A stretch of DNA of 64,000 nt, taken from positions 37,758 to 101,757 of the forward strand of contig NZ_FOPV01000015.1 of the NCBI RefSeq assembly GCF_900113575.1, written 5' to 3'. Position 1 is the stretch's first letter; each line of letters begins with the position of its first letter. Below the pieces are notes generated by a model. The model was not told the origin of the DNA, ran no database searches, and saw nothing but the letters and a program-made list of their open reading frames with translations. This stretch comes from Nitrosospira sp. Nsp14. Its GTDB lineage: Bacteria > Pseudomonadota > Gammaproteobacteria > Burkholderiales > Nitrosomonadaceae. This document shows, one piece after another, positions 46,322 to 57,635 of this stretch. Made by a program: the position numbers and the translations under genes.

Positions 46322-46489
46322 GCTTTTCAACACCGCAGGGCGTTGGGGCTTGGGAAGCGCGATTATGCCGCTCCTGCGAAAACACCGCGCCAGGTAAGCC
46401 GATAAAACTAAGGCGAGAATCGGACCAGATTCTGCAACCCATGCAAGAACCAGCAATGCACTGTAAGGGCTAGATGATTTCCCAGAACC

Positions 46490-47058
46490 ATGAATATGCC
46501 AGCCTCGAAAGCGAAAGTTATGTTGGTGGACGACCATGCCGTGCTGCGCTATGGCATGGCGATGCTCATCAATCTTGAGCCCGATATGGAGGTTTTTGCC
46601 GAGGCTGGTGATCGCGACGAGGCGCTGGCCACACTCAAAGCCGGACATCATCCCGATATCGTTTTGATGGATGTGTCCCTCAAAACTGACTCGGGATTCG
46701 GCGTAATAAAGAGCATGCACCGCAGGATTCCCGCATTGCCTGTGCTCGTTGTGTCCTTGCATGACGAAGCGGTGTATGCCGAGCGAGCTTTGCGGGCGGG
46801 CGCACGGGGTTATGTGATGAAGCAGGAGTCGGGCAAGATACTGGTAATCGCTATCCGAGAATTATTGAAAGGCCATTACTATCTGAGCAAGCCAATGCAG
46901 GCGAGATTGTTGAATCGGGTTGTGACTGAAAATTCGCAAAACGAGCCGTTGATTAGCCTGACCCCCAGCGAGTTGAAGTATTGCATTTAATTAAGGTCGG
47001 CCATAGCAGCGCAGATTTAATGCGATATGCCACTCAGTGGGTTCCTGAAGAGCACTAG
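46490..47058 (+). pseudogene. Broken paralogue of the NarL-type response regulator
   Basis: The first 160 codons match the regulator at 41775 closely (MLVDDHAVLRYGMAMLINLEPDMEV; phospho-Asp in IVLMDVSLK; GYVMKQE). At TPSELK a single base is lost relative to GAGTTCGAAGTA in the intact copy, which gives a stop at 46990. In the other frame the reading resumes as ADLMRYATQWVPEEH and a TAG at 47058, matching the intact C-terminus ADLIRYATRWITEEH, but about 100 bases encoding the helix-turn-helix are deleted. The 166-residue receiver-only product may still be made. Confidence 0.9.
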
Positions 47059-47555
47059 GATCGCTGACAGCGAGCATCTAAAACTGTCATCGGATTCCTT
47101 CCATGGGAAGCATTCATAGCTATATGGTAACTGGGCAGAATTCGAGCTGCATGAGGTGGAGATTTGTGAATTCCCACAGCACGTGCGGCTAAGATTCAAC
47201 TAAAGCAGCGTTGAAGTTGGACTCGAACCGCTCACCTTGAGATAAGCGGGTATAAACTAAACGTGTTTGCACGATGAGATAGAGCTGGCGCGGCCTTCAG
47301 AGTACAAATACGGTTTAAGACTAGCAGTAACTCAACCCTCGGCATTTCATCTTTCGAGGGCTGCTAGTAGATCATTCTCCTACGGCTTTCAACTCGTCGA
47401 TCGAGAGCAACAATGTTTACAGCGCCTATCGTAACTGCTCAGCCCCTCCGCTGTTCGTTTAGAGGACACGGGGCCTGCAAAGAAGCTCGGTCCATACTAT
47501 CCTTTTAAAGGCGAGTAAAAGATGAGATGACCGAAACATGAAACGGAGGGATAGT
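47059..47555. other. Gene-poor spacer
   Basis: About 500 bases with no convincing gene. One stretch around 47212-47240 vaguely recalls a tRNA T arm on the minus strand, but no cloverleaf can be drawn. Probably degraded sequence continuing the decayed zone to its left. Confidence 0.4.
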
Positions 47556-47750
47556 ATGAAGTACAAGGTTCTTATTAGCCCGGTGGAGCCGTCAATAGAT
47601 ACTCACCCCAATTTCAGTGGCGTGCTGGCGGATTTTGAAGTTGAAGCCAATTCGGAAGCCGAAGCGGTTGATATTGCGTTTGACCGTTTCTGCCAGGAGA
47701 ACCCCTTCCGCTCTCATCGCCGTGATGATTTCATCATAAATGTGAGTTAA
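47556..47750 (+). CDS. Small hypothetical protein
   Basis: A 64-residue soluble protein from ATG 47556, which has GGAGGG 5 bases upstream. An alternating beta pattern at the start (KYKVLISPVE), then an acidic helix (NSEAEAVDIAFDRFCQENPF) and a basic-to-hydrophobic end. The EAEA...A helix after a strand recalls small proteins that modify or bind DNA-processing enzymes, but no family is recognised. It is the last gene before the housekeeping block. Confidence 0.6.
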   Translation: MKYKVLISPVEPSIDTHPNFSGVLADFEVEANSEAEAVDIAFDRFCQENPFRSHRRDDFIINVS

Positions 47751-47999
47751 GCCGGGTTCTTAGCCGGTCTTTACCCGATCCCCGATCAATCTGCACAATT
47801 TCCCGTGTCCCGCGAAGGCGCGATGCTGGTCAGTACATTTTCTACCCTTTCTACTTGTAACCACGTTCACGGCCCATATTTTGCGGTTAGCCCTAAGGGG
47901 TAAGGAACCTTTGCTGAACGAGTCCTCAGCGGAGAATTTATTCATGGGTTCCTTAAGGTATAATCATTTCTTTTGATTCCGCTTTTGCTGGAGGATGTC

Positions 48000-48308
48000 A
48001 TGCCGATATATGAATACCGTTGCGGGTCCTGCGGGTTTGAAAAAGAGTACCTGCAAAAGGTGAACGACGCGCCGATCGCGGCTTGCCCGGCCTGCGGCAG
48101 CGACGCTTATGCCAAGCTCATTTCCGCCGCCGGTTTTCAGTTGAAGGGCAGCGGCTGGTACGCTACCGATTTCAAGAATGGCGGAAAGCCTAAATCCAAA
48201 CCCGATGCCGAAACATGCGCTGCCGCGAAGAGCGACACCCCTGCGGCGAAGAGCGACACCCCTGCCGCCGCAGCACCAGCAGCCTGTCCAGCCTGTGTTG
48301 ACGACTAA
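48000..48308 (+). CDS. FmdB-family zinc-ribbon regulatory protein
   Basis: A 102-residue protein from ATG 48000, with GGAGG 5 bases upstream. An N-terminal zinc ribbon of the FmdB/CxxC type: MPIYEYRCGSCG and CPACGSDA supply four cysteines. The C-terminus is a low-complexity Ala/Lys/Ser/Asp tail with an imperfect tandem repeat (AKSDTPA twice) and a final CPAC that could bind a second metal. It starts the conserved fmdB-DUF502-aspS-nudB run. Confidence 0.93.
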   Translation: MPIYEYRCGSCGFEKEYLQKVNDAPIAACPACGSDAYAKLISAAGFQLKGSGWYATDFKNGGKPKSKPDAETCAAAKSDTPAAKSDTPAAAAPAACPACVDD

Positions 48309-48323
48309 TCCCCCGCGATAAAC

Positions 48324-48995
48324 ATGAAACGTTATTTCATCACCGGGCTCCTGATCTGGGTACCTCTTGGTATTACTGCCTGGGCGTTGAAATTTCTGAT
48401 CAGCACCATGGATCAGTCGCTGCTGCTCCTGCCGAACAGCCTGCATCCTGAAACGCTGGTGGGCGTCTACATTCCAGGCATGGGGGCGGTGCTGACCTTG
48501 CTGGTAGTATTCCTGACCGGTCTGGCCACGACCAACATTATCGGGCAACGCCTGGTGGTCTTCTGGGAAGGCGTGCTGTGGCGCATCCCGGTGGTGAAGT
48601 CCATCTATTATGGCGTCAAACAGGTCAGCGATACCCTATTTTCCAGCCAGGGCGAGGCCTTTCGCAAGGCGCTGCTCGTGCAATATCCACGTCAGGGTTC
48701 CTGGACAATCGCGTTCATGACCGGTTCGCCGGGCGGCGATGTGGTCAATCATCTCAAGGGCGAATATGTGAGCGTGTATGTGCCTACCACGCCCAACCCT
48801 ACTTCGGGGTTTTTCCTGATGATGCCAAGAAGCGACGTAATTGAACTCGACATGAGCGTGGACGCCGCGCTGAAGTACATCATCTCCATGGGCGTCGTGG
48901 CGCCAGGGAATGGAAAAAAACATCCTAACCCATCGCAGGCGGTGCTGCTGCATGGCGCCAACACCGCCAGTTCGACCCCGAGCGAAAAAACCTGA
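48324..48995 (+). CDS. DUF502 integral membrane protein
   Basis: Function unknown; 223 residues. Two membrane helices near the N-terminus (FITGLLIWVPLGITAWALKFLI and MGAVLTLLVVFLTGLATTNIIG), then a soluble domain with the family blocks RIPVVKSIYYGVKQVSDTL and VYVPTTPNPTSGFFLMMPRSDV. Conserved just upstream of aspS across betaproteobacteria; 15 bases after fmdB. Confidence 0.95.
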   Translation: MKRYFITGLLIWVPLGITAWALKFLISTMDQSLLLLPNSLHPETLVGVYIPGMGAVLTLLVVFLTGLATTNIIGQRLVVFWEGVLWRIPVVKSIYYGVKQVSDTLFSSQGEAFRKALLVQYPRQGSWTIAFMTGSPGGDVVNHLKGEYVSVYVPTTPNPTSGFFLMMPRSDVIELDMSVDAALKYIISMGVVAPGNGKKHPNPSQAVLLHGANTASSTPSEKT

Positions 48996-49024
48996 TTCCC
49001 TTACTTTCCGATGATTGACTCGCC

Positions 49025-50794
<1,770 letters not shown>

Positions 50795-50874
50795 ATTAAG
50801 GCGTGGACGGAGCAGCGTGCCTGAAGGCCGAAGGACTTCGTAATACGATCTTTCGCGGTATCTCAGCGGTGAAA

Positions 50875-51327
50875 ATGTACAAGATCCCGGTTTCCGTCCT
50901 GGTAATCATCCATACCCTTGATATGCGTATTCTGTTGCTCGAGCGGGCCGATCATCCCGGTTATTGGCAATCTGTAACCGGCAGCCAGAGTCCGGACGAA
51001 TCGCTCCGGCAAACGGCAGTGCGCGAAGTGGCTGAAGAAACTGGCCTGGATGCCGGCCGTTATGAGCTCGCTGAGTGGGGAATCCAGAACGAATACGAGA
51101 TTTACGAGGAATGGCGATGGCGCTATGCCCCGGAAGTGACCCTCAATACCGAGCACGTTTTTGGTCTGCGGGTGCCTGAAGCCGTTCCCGTCACTGTGTC
51201 CCCTAGAGAGCATCTCGGTTTTGTCTGGCTGCCTTGGCAGGAGGCGGCGGAAAAGGTTTTTTCCCCCAGCAACGCGGAGGCAATACGAACGCTGGCTGCA
51301 GTTGAGGGCGGCGACAGACCATCCTGA
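50875..51327 (+). CDS. nudB: Dihydroneopterin triphosphate pyrophosphohydrolase (Nudix)
   Basis: Removes pyrophosphate from dihydroneopterin triphosphate in folate synthesis, by family and by its place after aspS. 150 residues from ATG 50875. The Nudix box is complete: G, then E after 5 residues, then REVAEETGL. The opening YKIPVSVLVIIHT and TEHVFGLRVP are typical. An in-frame GTG at 50869 or ATG at 50803 could also start it. Confidence 0.92.
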   Translation: MYKIPVSVLVIIHTLDMRILLLERADHPGYWQSVTGSQSPDESLRQTAVREVAEETGLDAGRYELAEWGIQNEYEIYEEWRWRYAPEVTLNTEHVFGLRVPEAVPVTVSPREHLGFVWLPWQEAAEKVFSPSNAEAIRTLAAVEGGDRPS

Positions 51328-51463
51328 CAACCGCGGCGCATGCCAGGTCAGGCAGCTTGGTGCACTCGGCTTACTGGGGTTCCGCTAAACGCGCGAACTG
51401 ATATTCAGCATTTTTGTCTCATACTGTATTTTACTGTGTTAATAGACGAAAACAGGAGTAGCC

Positions 51464-52564
51464 ATGCCAGCGGAAGCCATAGCGTTTGAACGTTTCGACA
51501 ACCTGAACGATGATGACTGCGAGCAGCGCATCGAGGCGGCCAAGTCAGCGCTCGGCAGGCGCGCGGTGATACTCGCTCACCATTATCAGCGCGCGGATGT
51601 TTACAAGCACGCCGATTTGACCGGGGATTCCCTAAAGCTCTCGCGTCTGGCGGCCGAAACGGATGCCGATTACCTGGTATTTTGCGGCGTGCATTTCATG
51701 GCCGAGGTGGCCGACATCCTGTCAAAGCCAGAACAGATCGCGATATTGCCGGATCTTTCCGCCGGCTGCTCGATGGCTGATATGGCGAGTCTTGCCAAGG
51801 TGGAACGGGCTTGGAGGGAGTTAGCTGACGTGCTCGAGCCCGACGAGATGGTCACGCCCGTCACGTACATTAATTCGGCCGCCGACCTGAAAGCCTTCTG
51901 TGGCGAACACGGCGGTATCGTTTGCACCTCGAGCAATGCCGTAAAGATATTGCAATGGTCGTTTTCGCGTCGGGAAAAGGTGTTGTTTTTCCCCGATCAG
52001 CATCTGGGGCGCTGGAGTGGTCACAAACTGGGCATTCCACAGGATGAGATGCTGGTGTGGGATTTCGATGAACCCATGGGGGGACTTACACCCGAGCAGA
52101 TCAAGAAAGCCAGGATTCTTTTGTGGAAGGGCCATTGCTCTGTGCACCAGATGTTTCAACCGCAGCACATACTGCGCTTTCGCAACCAATATCCGGATGG
52201 AAAAGTTATCTCCCATCCAGAATGCAGTTTTGAGGTGTGCAAAAATTCCGACTATGTGGGCTCGACGGAGTACATCATCAAGACCATTCGTGATGCAGAG
52301 CAAGGAACGCGCTGGCTGGTGGGCACCGAGTTGAATTTGGTCAGCCGCATCGCCGAGGAGCTCAAGCCTGAAGGGAAGATTGTGCAATTCATGGCATCCA
52401 CAATATGCATGTGCTCGACCATGGCCCGCATCGATCCCCAACACCTGGCATGGGCGCTTGAGAACCTGGTGGCGGGCAAGGTAGTGAATCAGATCAGAGT
52501 TCCGGCAGCCGAGGCGGAGCTGGCAAAGCTGGCCTTGGAGCGGATGCTTGAGGTGTCACTGTGA
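51464..52564 (+). CDS. nadA: Quinolinate synthase A
   Basis: Condenses iminoaspartate with dihydroxyacetone phosphate to quinolinate in NAD synthesis, using a 4Fe-4S cluster. 366 residues. VILAHHYQRADVYKHADLTGDSL, FCGVHFMAEVADIL, HPECSFEVC, VGSTEYIIKTI and STICMCSTMARI show the conserved cysteines and substrate loops. AGGAG precedes ATG 51464. Confidence 0.98.
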   Translation: MPAEAIAFERFDNLNDDDCEQRIEAAKSALGRRAVILAHHYQRADVYKHADLTGDSLKLSRLAAETDADYLVFCGVHFMAEVADILSKPEQIAILPDLSAGCSMADMASLAKVERAWRELADVLEPDEMVTPVTYINSAADLKAFCGEHGGIVCTSSNAVKILQWSFSRREKVLFFPDQHLGRWSGHKLGIPQDEMLVWDFDEPMGGLTPEQIKKARILLWKGHCSVHQMFQPQHILRFRNQYPDGKVISHPECSFEVCKNSDYVGSTEYIIKTIRDAEQGTRWLVGTELNLVSRIAEELKPEGKIVQFMASTICMCSTMARIDPQHLAWALENLVAGKVVNQIRVPAAEAELAKLALERMLEVSL

Positions 52565-52668
52565 AGAGACCGTGGAGCATTTTCCCTCTGGTAGTAGGGC
52601 GCAGATGTAGGGGCGGGGTACCGATCAATTTCTGCTCCGGGTTTGTCGGTTAAGCCGATTCCTTATCC

Positions 52669-53421
52669 ATGGTCAATAAGCTGCATATCGCCACCTATAA
52701 TATTCACAAGGGCTTTTCCCATTTCAATCGTCGGGTGATGGTTCATCAACTGCGCGATAGCTTGCGCACGCTTAATGCCGACATTATATTTCTGCAGGAA
52801 GTGCTGGGTGAGCACAAGGGGCATTCAGAGCGGTTCCACAACTGGCCCTGCGACCCTCAATATGAGTTCCTGGCCGATTCGGTATGGCCGGAATTCGCGT
52901 ATGGAAAAAATTCGGTCTACGATGAGGGGCACCATGGTAATGCGGTTCTCAGCCGTTATCCCATCGTTCGCTGGGACAATCGCGATGTTTCCGCGCATCG
53001 CTTCGAAAGCCGTGGCATGCTGCATTGCGAAATTGGTATTCCCGAATGGACCGAGAACCTGCATTGCATATGCGTCCACCTCGGATTATTCAGGCGCGGG
53101 CAATCGCAGCAATTGCAGATACTGGAACAGCATATCGAACGCCTGGTGCCGCCACACGCGCCCCTGGTTATCGCGGGAGACTTCAACGATTGGCGCGAAC
53201 TTGCAAGCCGTATACTGGTTGAGCGGCTTGAATTGTCGGAAGCCTTCGAACTCACAGAGGGGAGAGTGGCGCGAAGTTTTCCATCCGCGTTACCGTTGTT
53301 CAGGCTTGATCGCATCTATGTGCGCGGCTTCCACGTGGAAGAAGCACAGGTGCATCAGGGCCGGCCCTGGTCGAAGATTTCAGATCACGCCGTGCTTACA
53401 GCAAGGATGGTTCGCCGATGA
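52669..53421 (+). CDS. Endonuclease/exonuclease/phosphatase-family protein
   Basis: A 250-residue metal-dependent phosphodiesterase-type protein. All family motifs are present: ATYNIHKG, FLQEV, CVHLGLFRRGQ, IAGDFNDW, LDRIYVRG and SDHAVL. There is no signal peptide, so it acts in the cytoplasm. It resembles the E. coli YbhP group, which sits beside cardiolipin synthase, but that partner is absent here. It overlaps tsaC by 4 bases. Substrate (DNA, lipid or nucleotide) unknown. Confidence 0.9.
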   Translation: MVNKLHIATYNIHKGFSHFNRRVMVHQLRDSLRTLNADIIFLQEVLGEHKGHSERFHNWPCDPQYEFLADSVWPEFAYGKNSVYDEGHHGNAVLSRYPIVRWDNRDVSAHRFESRGMLHCEIGIPEWTENLHCICVHLGLFRRGQSQQLQILEQHIERLVPPHAPLVIAGDFNDWRELASRILVERLELSEAFELTEGRVARSFPSALPLFRLDRIYVRGFHVEEAQVHQGRPWSKISDHAVLTARMVRR

Positions 53422-54479
53422 TCGTTGCCGAAGCATGTAGCGGGCAGGATCAAATCATTGCCGCTGCAACTCTGCTGAGAAAGGGGGGCGTGGTCGCATT
53501 CCCGACGGAAACGGTCTATGGTCTGGGCGCTGAGATTTCGCAACCTTCAGCGGTGCGGCGCGTATTCGACATCAAAAAACGGCCTGCGGATCTTCCGCTT
53601 ATTGTCCATATGGCTGATGTATCCGGCCTTGAGCATTGGGCGCGAGAGGCGCCGGACCAGGCTTGGCGGCTGGCTGAACGCTTCTGGCCCGGACCGCTGA
53701 CATTGATATTGCGGCGTAGCGGCCGTGTGCCGGAAAATGTGACCGGGGGCCAGGATACGGTTGGGTTGAGAGTGCCGGATCATCCAGTTGCACGTGCTTT
53801 GCTAACGGAACTGGGGCCCGAGCGTGCGGTTGCTGCACCGTCCGCAAACCGGTTTGGTCGTATTAGCCCCACAACGGCTGCTCATGTAAAGGAGGAGCTT
53901 GGGGAAGCCGTTGATATGATTCTCGATGGCGGCCCGTGCAGGGTTGGACTGGAAAGCACGATAGTCGGATTTAACGGGAAAACCTCTGTTATTCTGCGGC
54001 CGGGTGGCATCCCAATGGAAGAGTTGGCGGAAATCCTGGGGGAAAATCTCGCCGGGGCGTCTTCTATCATGCGGCCAGTACGCGTATCGGGCTCGCTGGC
54101 ATCGCATTACGCACCTGCCACGCCCTTGGAATTGTTTTGCGCCGAGTTGCTATGGCAGCGGGCGCGTGAACTGGAAGCGGTCGGAGCGCGGGTGGGCGTG
54201 GTGACATGGTCCTCGCAGGACTTGAGTCAGCGCCGGGGCCGGGAAAATAAAAACCAGGAAAATAAAAACCTGATTCATTTTTCCATGCCCGCCGAGCCGG
54301 TCAGCTACGGGCGCCTGCTGTATGCGAGCTTGCGGCAGTGGGATCATGAAGGCTTCGACCACCTGCTGGTGGAGCTCCCCCCCGACGACTCGGCCTGGGC
54401 GGCGATTGCAGACCGCCTGCGGCGTGCCAGCAGCAATGCTCAAGTTTATGGAAATATCGAAAATGAGACCACAACATGA
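53418..54479 (+). CDS. L-threonylcarbamoyladenylate synthase, long Sua5 type
   Basis: Makes the threonylcarbamoyl-AMP used to form t6A37 in ANN-decoding tRNAs. 353 residues, the long Sua5 form: an N-terminal YrdC domain (GGVVAFPTETVYGLGAE, KKRPADLPLIVHM, SANRFGRISPTTAAHV) and a C-terminal Sua5 domain. The linker holds an imperfect tandem repeat near 54240-54270 (GAAAATAAAAACC twice) coding for ENKNQENKN. Start ATG 53418 overlaps the nuclease stop; its stop overlaps the cbbY-like start (ATGA both times). Confidence 0.95.
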   Translation: MIVAEACSGQDQIIAAATLLRKGGVVAFPTETVYGLGAEISQPSAVRRVFDIKKRPADLPLIVHMADVSGLEHWAREAPDQAWRLAERFWPGPLTLILRRSGRVPENVTGGQDTVGLRVPDHPVARALLTELGPERAVAAPSANRFGRISPTTAAHVKEELGEAVDMILDGGPCRVGLESTIVGFNGKTSVILRPGGIPMEELAEILGENLAGASSIMRPVRVSGSLASHYAPATPLELFCAELLWQRARELEAVGARVGVVTWSSQDLSQRRGRENKNQENKNLIHFSMPAEPVSYGRLLYASLRQWDHEGFDHLLVELPPDDSAWAAIADRLRRASSNAQVYGNIENETTT

Positions 54480-55261
54480 AAGCTGAAGATAGCGCGGTCC
54501 GCGCGGTATTGTTCGACGTTGACGGCACACTTGCCGATACCGAGCGGGATGGGCATCGTCCCGCTTTTAATGCTGCGTTTGCGGAACTCGGTCTCGATTG
54601 GGAGTGGGATGTAGAACTTTATGGCGAGTTGCTCGCGATTACGGGCGGCAAAGAACGCATCCGCCATTTCATTGAAAATCACGTCCCCGCGGAATTGGCA
54701 AGGAGCGGGCTCGACGATTGGATTGCGCGGCTCCACAAGGTTAAAACACGGCATTACGTAGAAGCGCTGGAACGCGGCGGAATCCCATTGCGCCCAGGAG
54801 TCGCGCGCCTGATACGGCAATTGCGCGAGGCGAACATAAAAATAGCGATTGCGACCACTACGACGCCGGAAAATGTCACAGGGCTGTTGAAGTCCACCTT
54901 AGGGGAAGACTCTCCCGGCTGGTTCGATGTTATCGGGGCGGGCGATATTGTTCCTGGAAAGAAGCCGGAACCGGATATTTATCATTGGGTACTTGACCAG
55001 CTGGGATTGGCGCCTGAACAATGTATTGCGATAGAAGATTCGGAAAACGGGTTGCGTTCGGCGCTCGCTGCCGGACTCGACACCGTGGTCACCGTGAGCG
55101 ATTACACCCGTTTGCAGGATTTTACCGGAGCGCGCGCGGTTTTATCGGATCTGGGTGAGCCAGCGCAACCATTTACGGTGCTGAAGGGGAATCTGAAGGA
55201 TCGCGCCTGGGTGGACGTCGAATTTCTTTGCGAAATGAAGATTGAACAGCAGTCGCGCTGA
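54476..55261 (+). CDS. cbbY: CbbY-like HAD phosphatase
   Basis: Probable xylulose-1,5-bisphosphate phosphatase, which removes a misfire product that inhibits Rubisco. 261 residues. Nucleophile motif FDVDGTLADTE, the CbbY-typical ERDGHRPAFNAAF and ITGGKERI, the Thr motif IATTTTPENV, and IEDSENGLRSALAAG with the metal-binding acids. The similarity to characterised CbbY is by pattern; general HAD phosphatase activity is the safe call. It stands apart from other cbb genes, in a tightly overlapping unit after tsaC. Confidence 0.87.
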   Translation: MKAEDSAVRAVLFDVDGTLADTERDGHRPAFNAAFAELGLDWEWDVELYGELLAITGGKERIRHFIENHVPAELARSGLDDWIARLHKVKTRHYVEALERGGIPLRPGVARLIRQLREANIKIAIATTTTPENVTGLLKSTLGEDSPGWFDVIGAGDIVPGKKPEPDIYHWVLDQLGLAPEQCIAIEDSENGLRSALAAGLDTVVTVSDYTRLQDFTGARAVLSDLGEPAQPFTVLKGNLKDRAWVDVEFLCEMKIEQQSR

Positions 55262-55419
55262 GTTCGCGCCTGATTCCGGGTTCCCGGGTTCCTTCACCGC
55301 CTTTTTTTTCCTGACGCGTTGCCAGACACTTGATCATAGCCCGCCAGAGATTTTAATCGTCATAAGGAAGAGGTAGTATTAGCGTCGTGCGTCTGGATTA
55401 GGGCTCGTGCGCGGTCGTA

Positions 55420-55920
55420 ATGTTTAACGGCCTGCGCCGACCACAATTTCTGAATACTCCTCATAACCTCATAAGCAAACTGATGCTGCATCCCCGCGCC
55501 GCCAATTATTCACGTCGAGCCTTATATTACTTTGAAAGTGCCGGGCTCATTGTTATCGCGGTAGCAACAATATATGCGGGCTATCAGGAAACGCTGCTGA
55601 TGGTTAGTAATGCGCGAGTTACCCTGGCGGATTTGCTGCTGATGTTCCTCTACCTGGAGATTCTGACGATGGTGGGGCTGTATTTCGAGTCCGGAAAGCT
55701 GCCGGTACGGTTCCCGCTTTATATCGCGATGGTGGCAATGGCGCGCTATGTTATCGTGGATATCAAGGAAATGGACAATATCCGGTTATTGGGTGTTTCT
55801 GGCTCGATCGTGCTTATAGCCCTGGCTGTGCTCGTCATACGCTATGGACATGTGCGTTACCCCTATCTGGAAGACCTGGAGGATCTGGAGGCCTCCAAGG
55901 ACGTCAAACACCGCGACTGA
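55420..55920 (+). CDS. psiE: Phosphate-starvation-inducible PsiE-type membrane protein
   Basis: A 166-residue inner-membrane protein with four hydrophobic helices. [64 protein letters not shown] and the acidic tail match PsiE. Role unknown; E. coli psiE is induced by phosphate limitation. It is followed 25 bases later by purE. Confidence 0.92.
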   Translation: MFNGLRRPQFLNTPHNLISKLMLHPRAANYSRRALYYFESAGLIVIAVATIYAGYQETLLMVSNARVTLADLLLMFLYLEILTMVGLYFESGKLPVRFPLYIAMVAMARYVIVDIKEMDNIRLLGVSGSIVLIALAVLVIRYGHVRYPYLEDLEDLEASKDVKHRD

Positions 55921-55945
55921 AACAACTGAGACGAAAAGAGAAAAG

Positions 55946-56437
55946 ATGAGTAATCCGCTGGTAGGCGTCGTGATGGGCAGCAGTAGCGACTGGGAGGTGA
56001 TGAAGCACGCAGTCGGCATTCTGAGGGATTTCGATGTGACCTACGAGGCCGAGGTGGTTTCCGCCCACCGGACCCCCGATCGCATGTTCGAATACGCGGA
56101 AACCGCAGTCAAGCGGGGGCTTAAATGCATTATCGCGGGGGCGGGCGGTGCAGCGCATCTGCCGGGCATGATTGCCGCAAAAACCACGCTGCCTGTATTG
56201 GGCGTGCCAGTAACCTCCAGGCAGCTCCAGGGTCTCGACTCCCTCCTTTCCATTGTGCAAATGCCGAAAGGTATTCCCGTCGCGACTTTTGCCATCGGAG
56301 AGGCGGGCGCGGCAAACGCGGCTCTGTTCGCCGTCGCGTTGCTGGCGGTGGAAGATACAAGGCTTTCTGCGCTTCTTGCCGGGTTTCGTGAAACTCAAAA
56401 GGCAATCGTTGCGGAAATGACGCTGCCCCCCCTATGA
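55946..56437 (+). CDS. purE: N5-carboxyaminoimidazole ribonucleotide mutase
   Basis: Class I PurE, moves the carboxyl group from N5 to C4 in purine synthesis, using the product of PurK. 163 residues, with [31 protein letters not shown] and [27 protein letters not shown] 55946 begins at the family N-terminus. It overlaps purK by 4 bases. Confidence 0.98.
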   Translation: MSNPLVGVVMGSSSDWEVMKHAVGILRDFDVTYEAEVVSAHRTPDRMFEYAETAVKRGLKCIIAGAGGAAHLPGMIAAKTTLPVLGVPVTSRQLQGLDSLLSIVQMPKGIPVATFAIGEAGAANAALFAVALLAVEDTRLSALLAGFRETQKAIVAEMTLPPL

Positions 56438-57630
56438 GCATCAGACCCGGAGCAATGCTGGGGCTCCTCGGCGGGGGACAGCTCGGCCGTATGTTCACCA
56501 TGGCGGCGCAAAGCATGGGCTACCGCGTCACCGTACTGGACCCGGCCCATAACGGCCCCGCGAGCAGCGTAGCTGAGCGGCATTTGCGGGCGGATTACCT
56601 CGACCGTCATGCTTTACGCGAACTGGGATCCAGTTGCGCCGCGGTCACCACTGAATTCGAGAACGTACCTGCCGAATCTCTAAAGATATTAGCTCAGCAC
56701 TGTGTGGTGAGCCCCGGCGCCAACAGCGTTGCGATTGCTCAGAATCGTATTCTGGAAAAAAACTTTCTGGTTACGAATGGCTTCGCGGTCGCGCCGTATG
56801 CGGTCATAGAGGATTTGAAAGGTACCGCGGCTTCGCCCGTCTCTGTTGGGAGGTCGGGGCACGCGAATCCCGAACGGTTGGAGGATTTGTTTCCGGGCCT
56901 TCTGAAAGTGAGCCGTCTGGGATATGACGGCAAAGGTCAGATAAGGGTAAACAGCGTATCCGAGCTCGATGCCGCGTTTGTCTCCCTGGACAGGGAACCA
57001 TGCGTGCTGGAGCGCCTATTGCCGTTGGAATGCGAAGTGTCCGTTATCGTGGCACGTGGATTCGACAGTATCGCCGTCACATTTCCGGTCTCGGAGAATC
57101 GCCATCATAACGGGATACTCGATGTGAGCATTGTTCCTGCCCGGTTGTCGCCTGTACTTATTCGGCAGGCGCGCGACACGGCAATCAGCATTGCGAGGAA
57201 GCTCGATTATCATGGCGTGGTGTGCGTCGAGTTTTTTGTGCTCTCGGGTGATCACCTTGTGGTGAACGAAATTGCCCCACGCCCGCATAACAGCGGTCAC
57301 TACACCATCGATGGATGCGTCACTTCCCAGTTTGAACAGCAGGTGCGGGTACTTGCCGGTCTGCCGCTCGGCAGCACCGCCCCGCATGGGGCGGCGGTGA
57401 TGGTAAACCTGTTGGGTGATCTATGGCGGGGAGGTGAGCCGGAGTGGGAACAGGTGCTAAGGTATCCCAATGTCAAACTGCACCTGTACGGGAAGTTTGA
57501 AGCACGGCCCGGCCGAAAGATGGGGCACTACACTGTTCTGGCCGAAACCGCTGAAGCTGCGCTACAGCTTGCGTTGGAAATCAAGCAATCGCTCGATGAA
57601 CACCCTCGGATGAGCATGGGTAAAAGATAA
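56434..57630 (+). CDS. purK: N5-carboxyaminoimidazole ribonucleotide synthase
   Basis: ATP-grasp enzyme that carboxylates AIR with bicarbonate; 398 residues. N-terminal [22 protein letters not shown], the ATP-grasp blocks [12 protein letters not shown] and [15 protein letters not shown], and [17 protein letters not shown]. Paired with purE upstream and purC 5 bases downstream. Confidence 0.98.
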   Translation: MSIRPGAMLGLLGGGQLGRMFTMAAQSMGYRVTVLDPAHNGPASSVAERHLRADYLDRHALRELGSSCAAVTTEFENVPAESLKILAQHCVVSPGANSVAIAQNRILEKNFLVTNGFAVAPYAVIEDLKGTAASPVSVGRSGHANPERLEDLFPGLLKVSRLGYDGKGQIRVNSVSELDAAFVSLDREPCVLERLLPLECEVSVIVARGFDSIAVTFPVSENRHHNGILDVSIVPARLSPVLIRQARDTAISIARKLDYHGVVCVEFFVLSGDHLVVNEIAPRPHNSGHYTIDGCVTSQFEQQVRVLAGLPLGSTAPHGAAVMVNLLGDLWRGGEPEWEQVLRYPNVKLHLYGKFEARPGRKMGHYTVLAETAEAALQLALEIKQSLDEHPRMSMGKR

Positions 57631-57635
57631 AAATC

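Noticed and set aside
47205..47260. tRNA fragment on the minus strand
   Set aside because: Only a T-arm-like GGTTCGAGTCC is seen; no acceptor or anticodon arm can be formed.
47964..48548. Minus-strand reading frame opposite fmdB/DUF502
   Set aside because: Antisense to two conserved genes, Gly/Arg-rich low-complexity translation.
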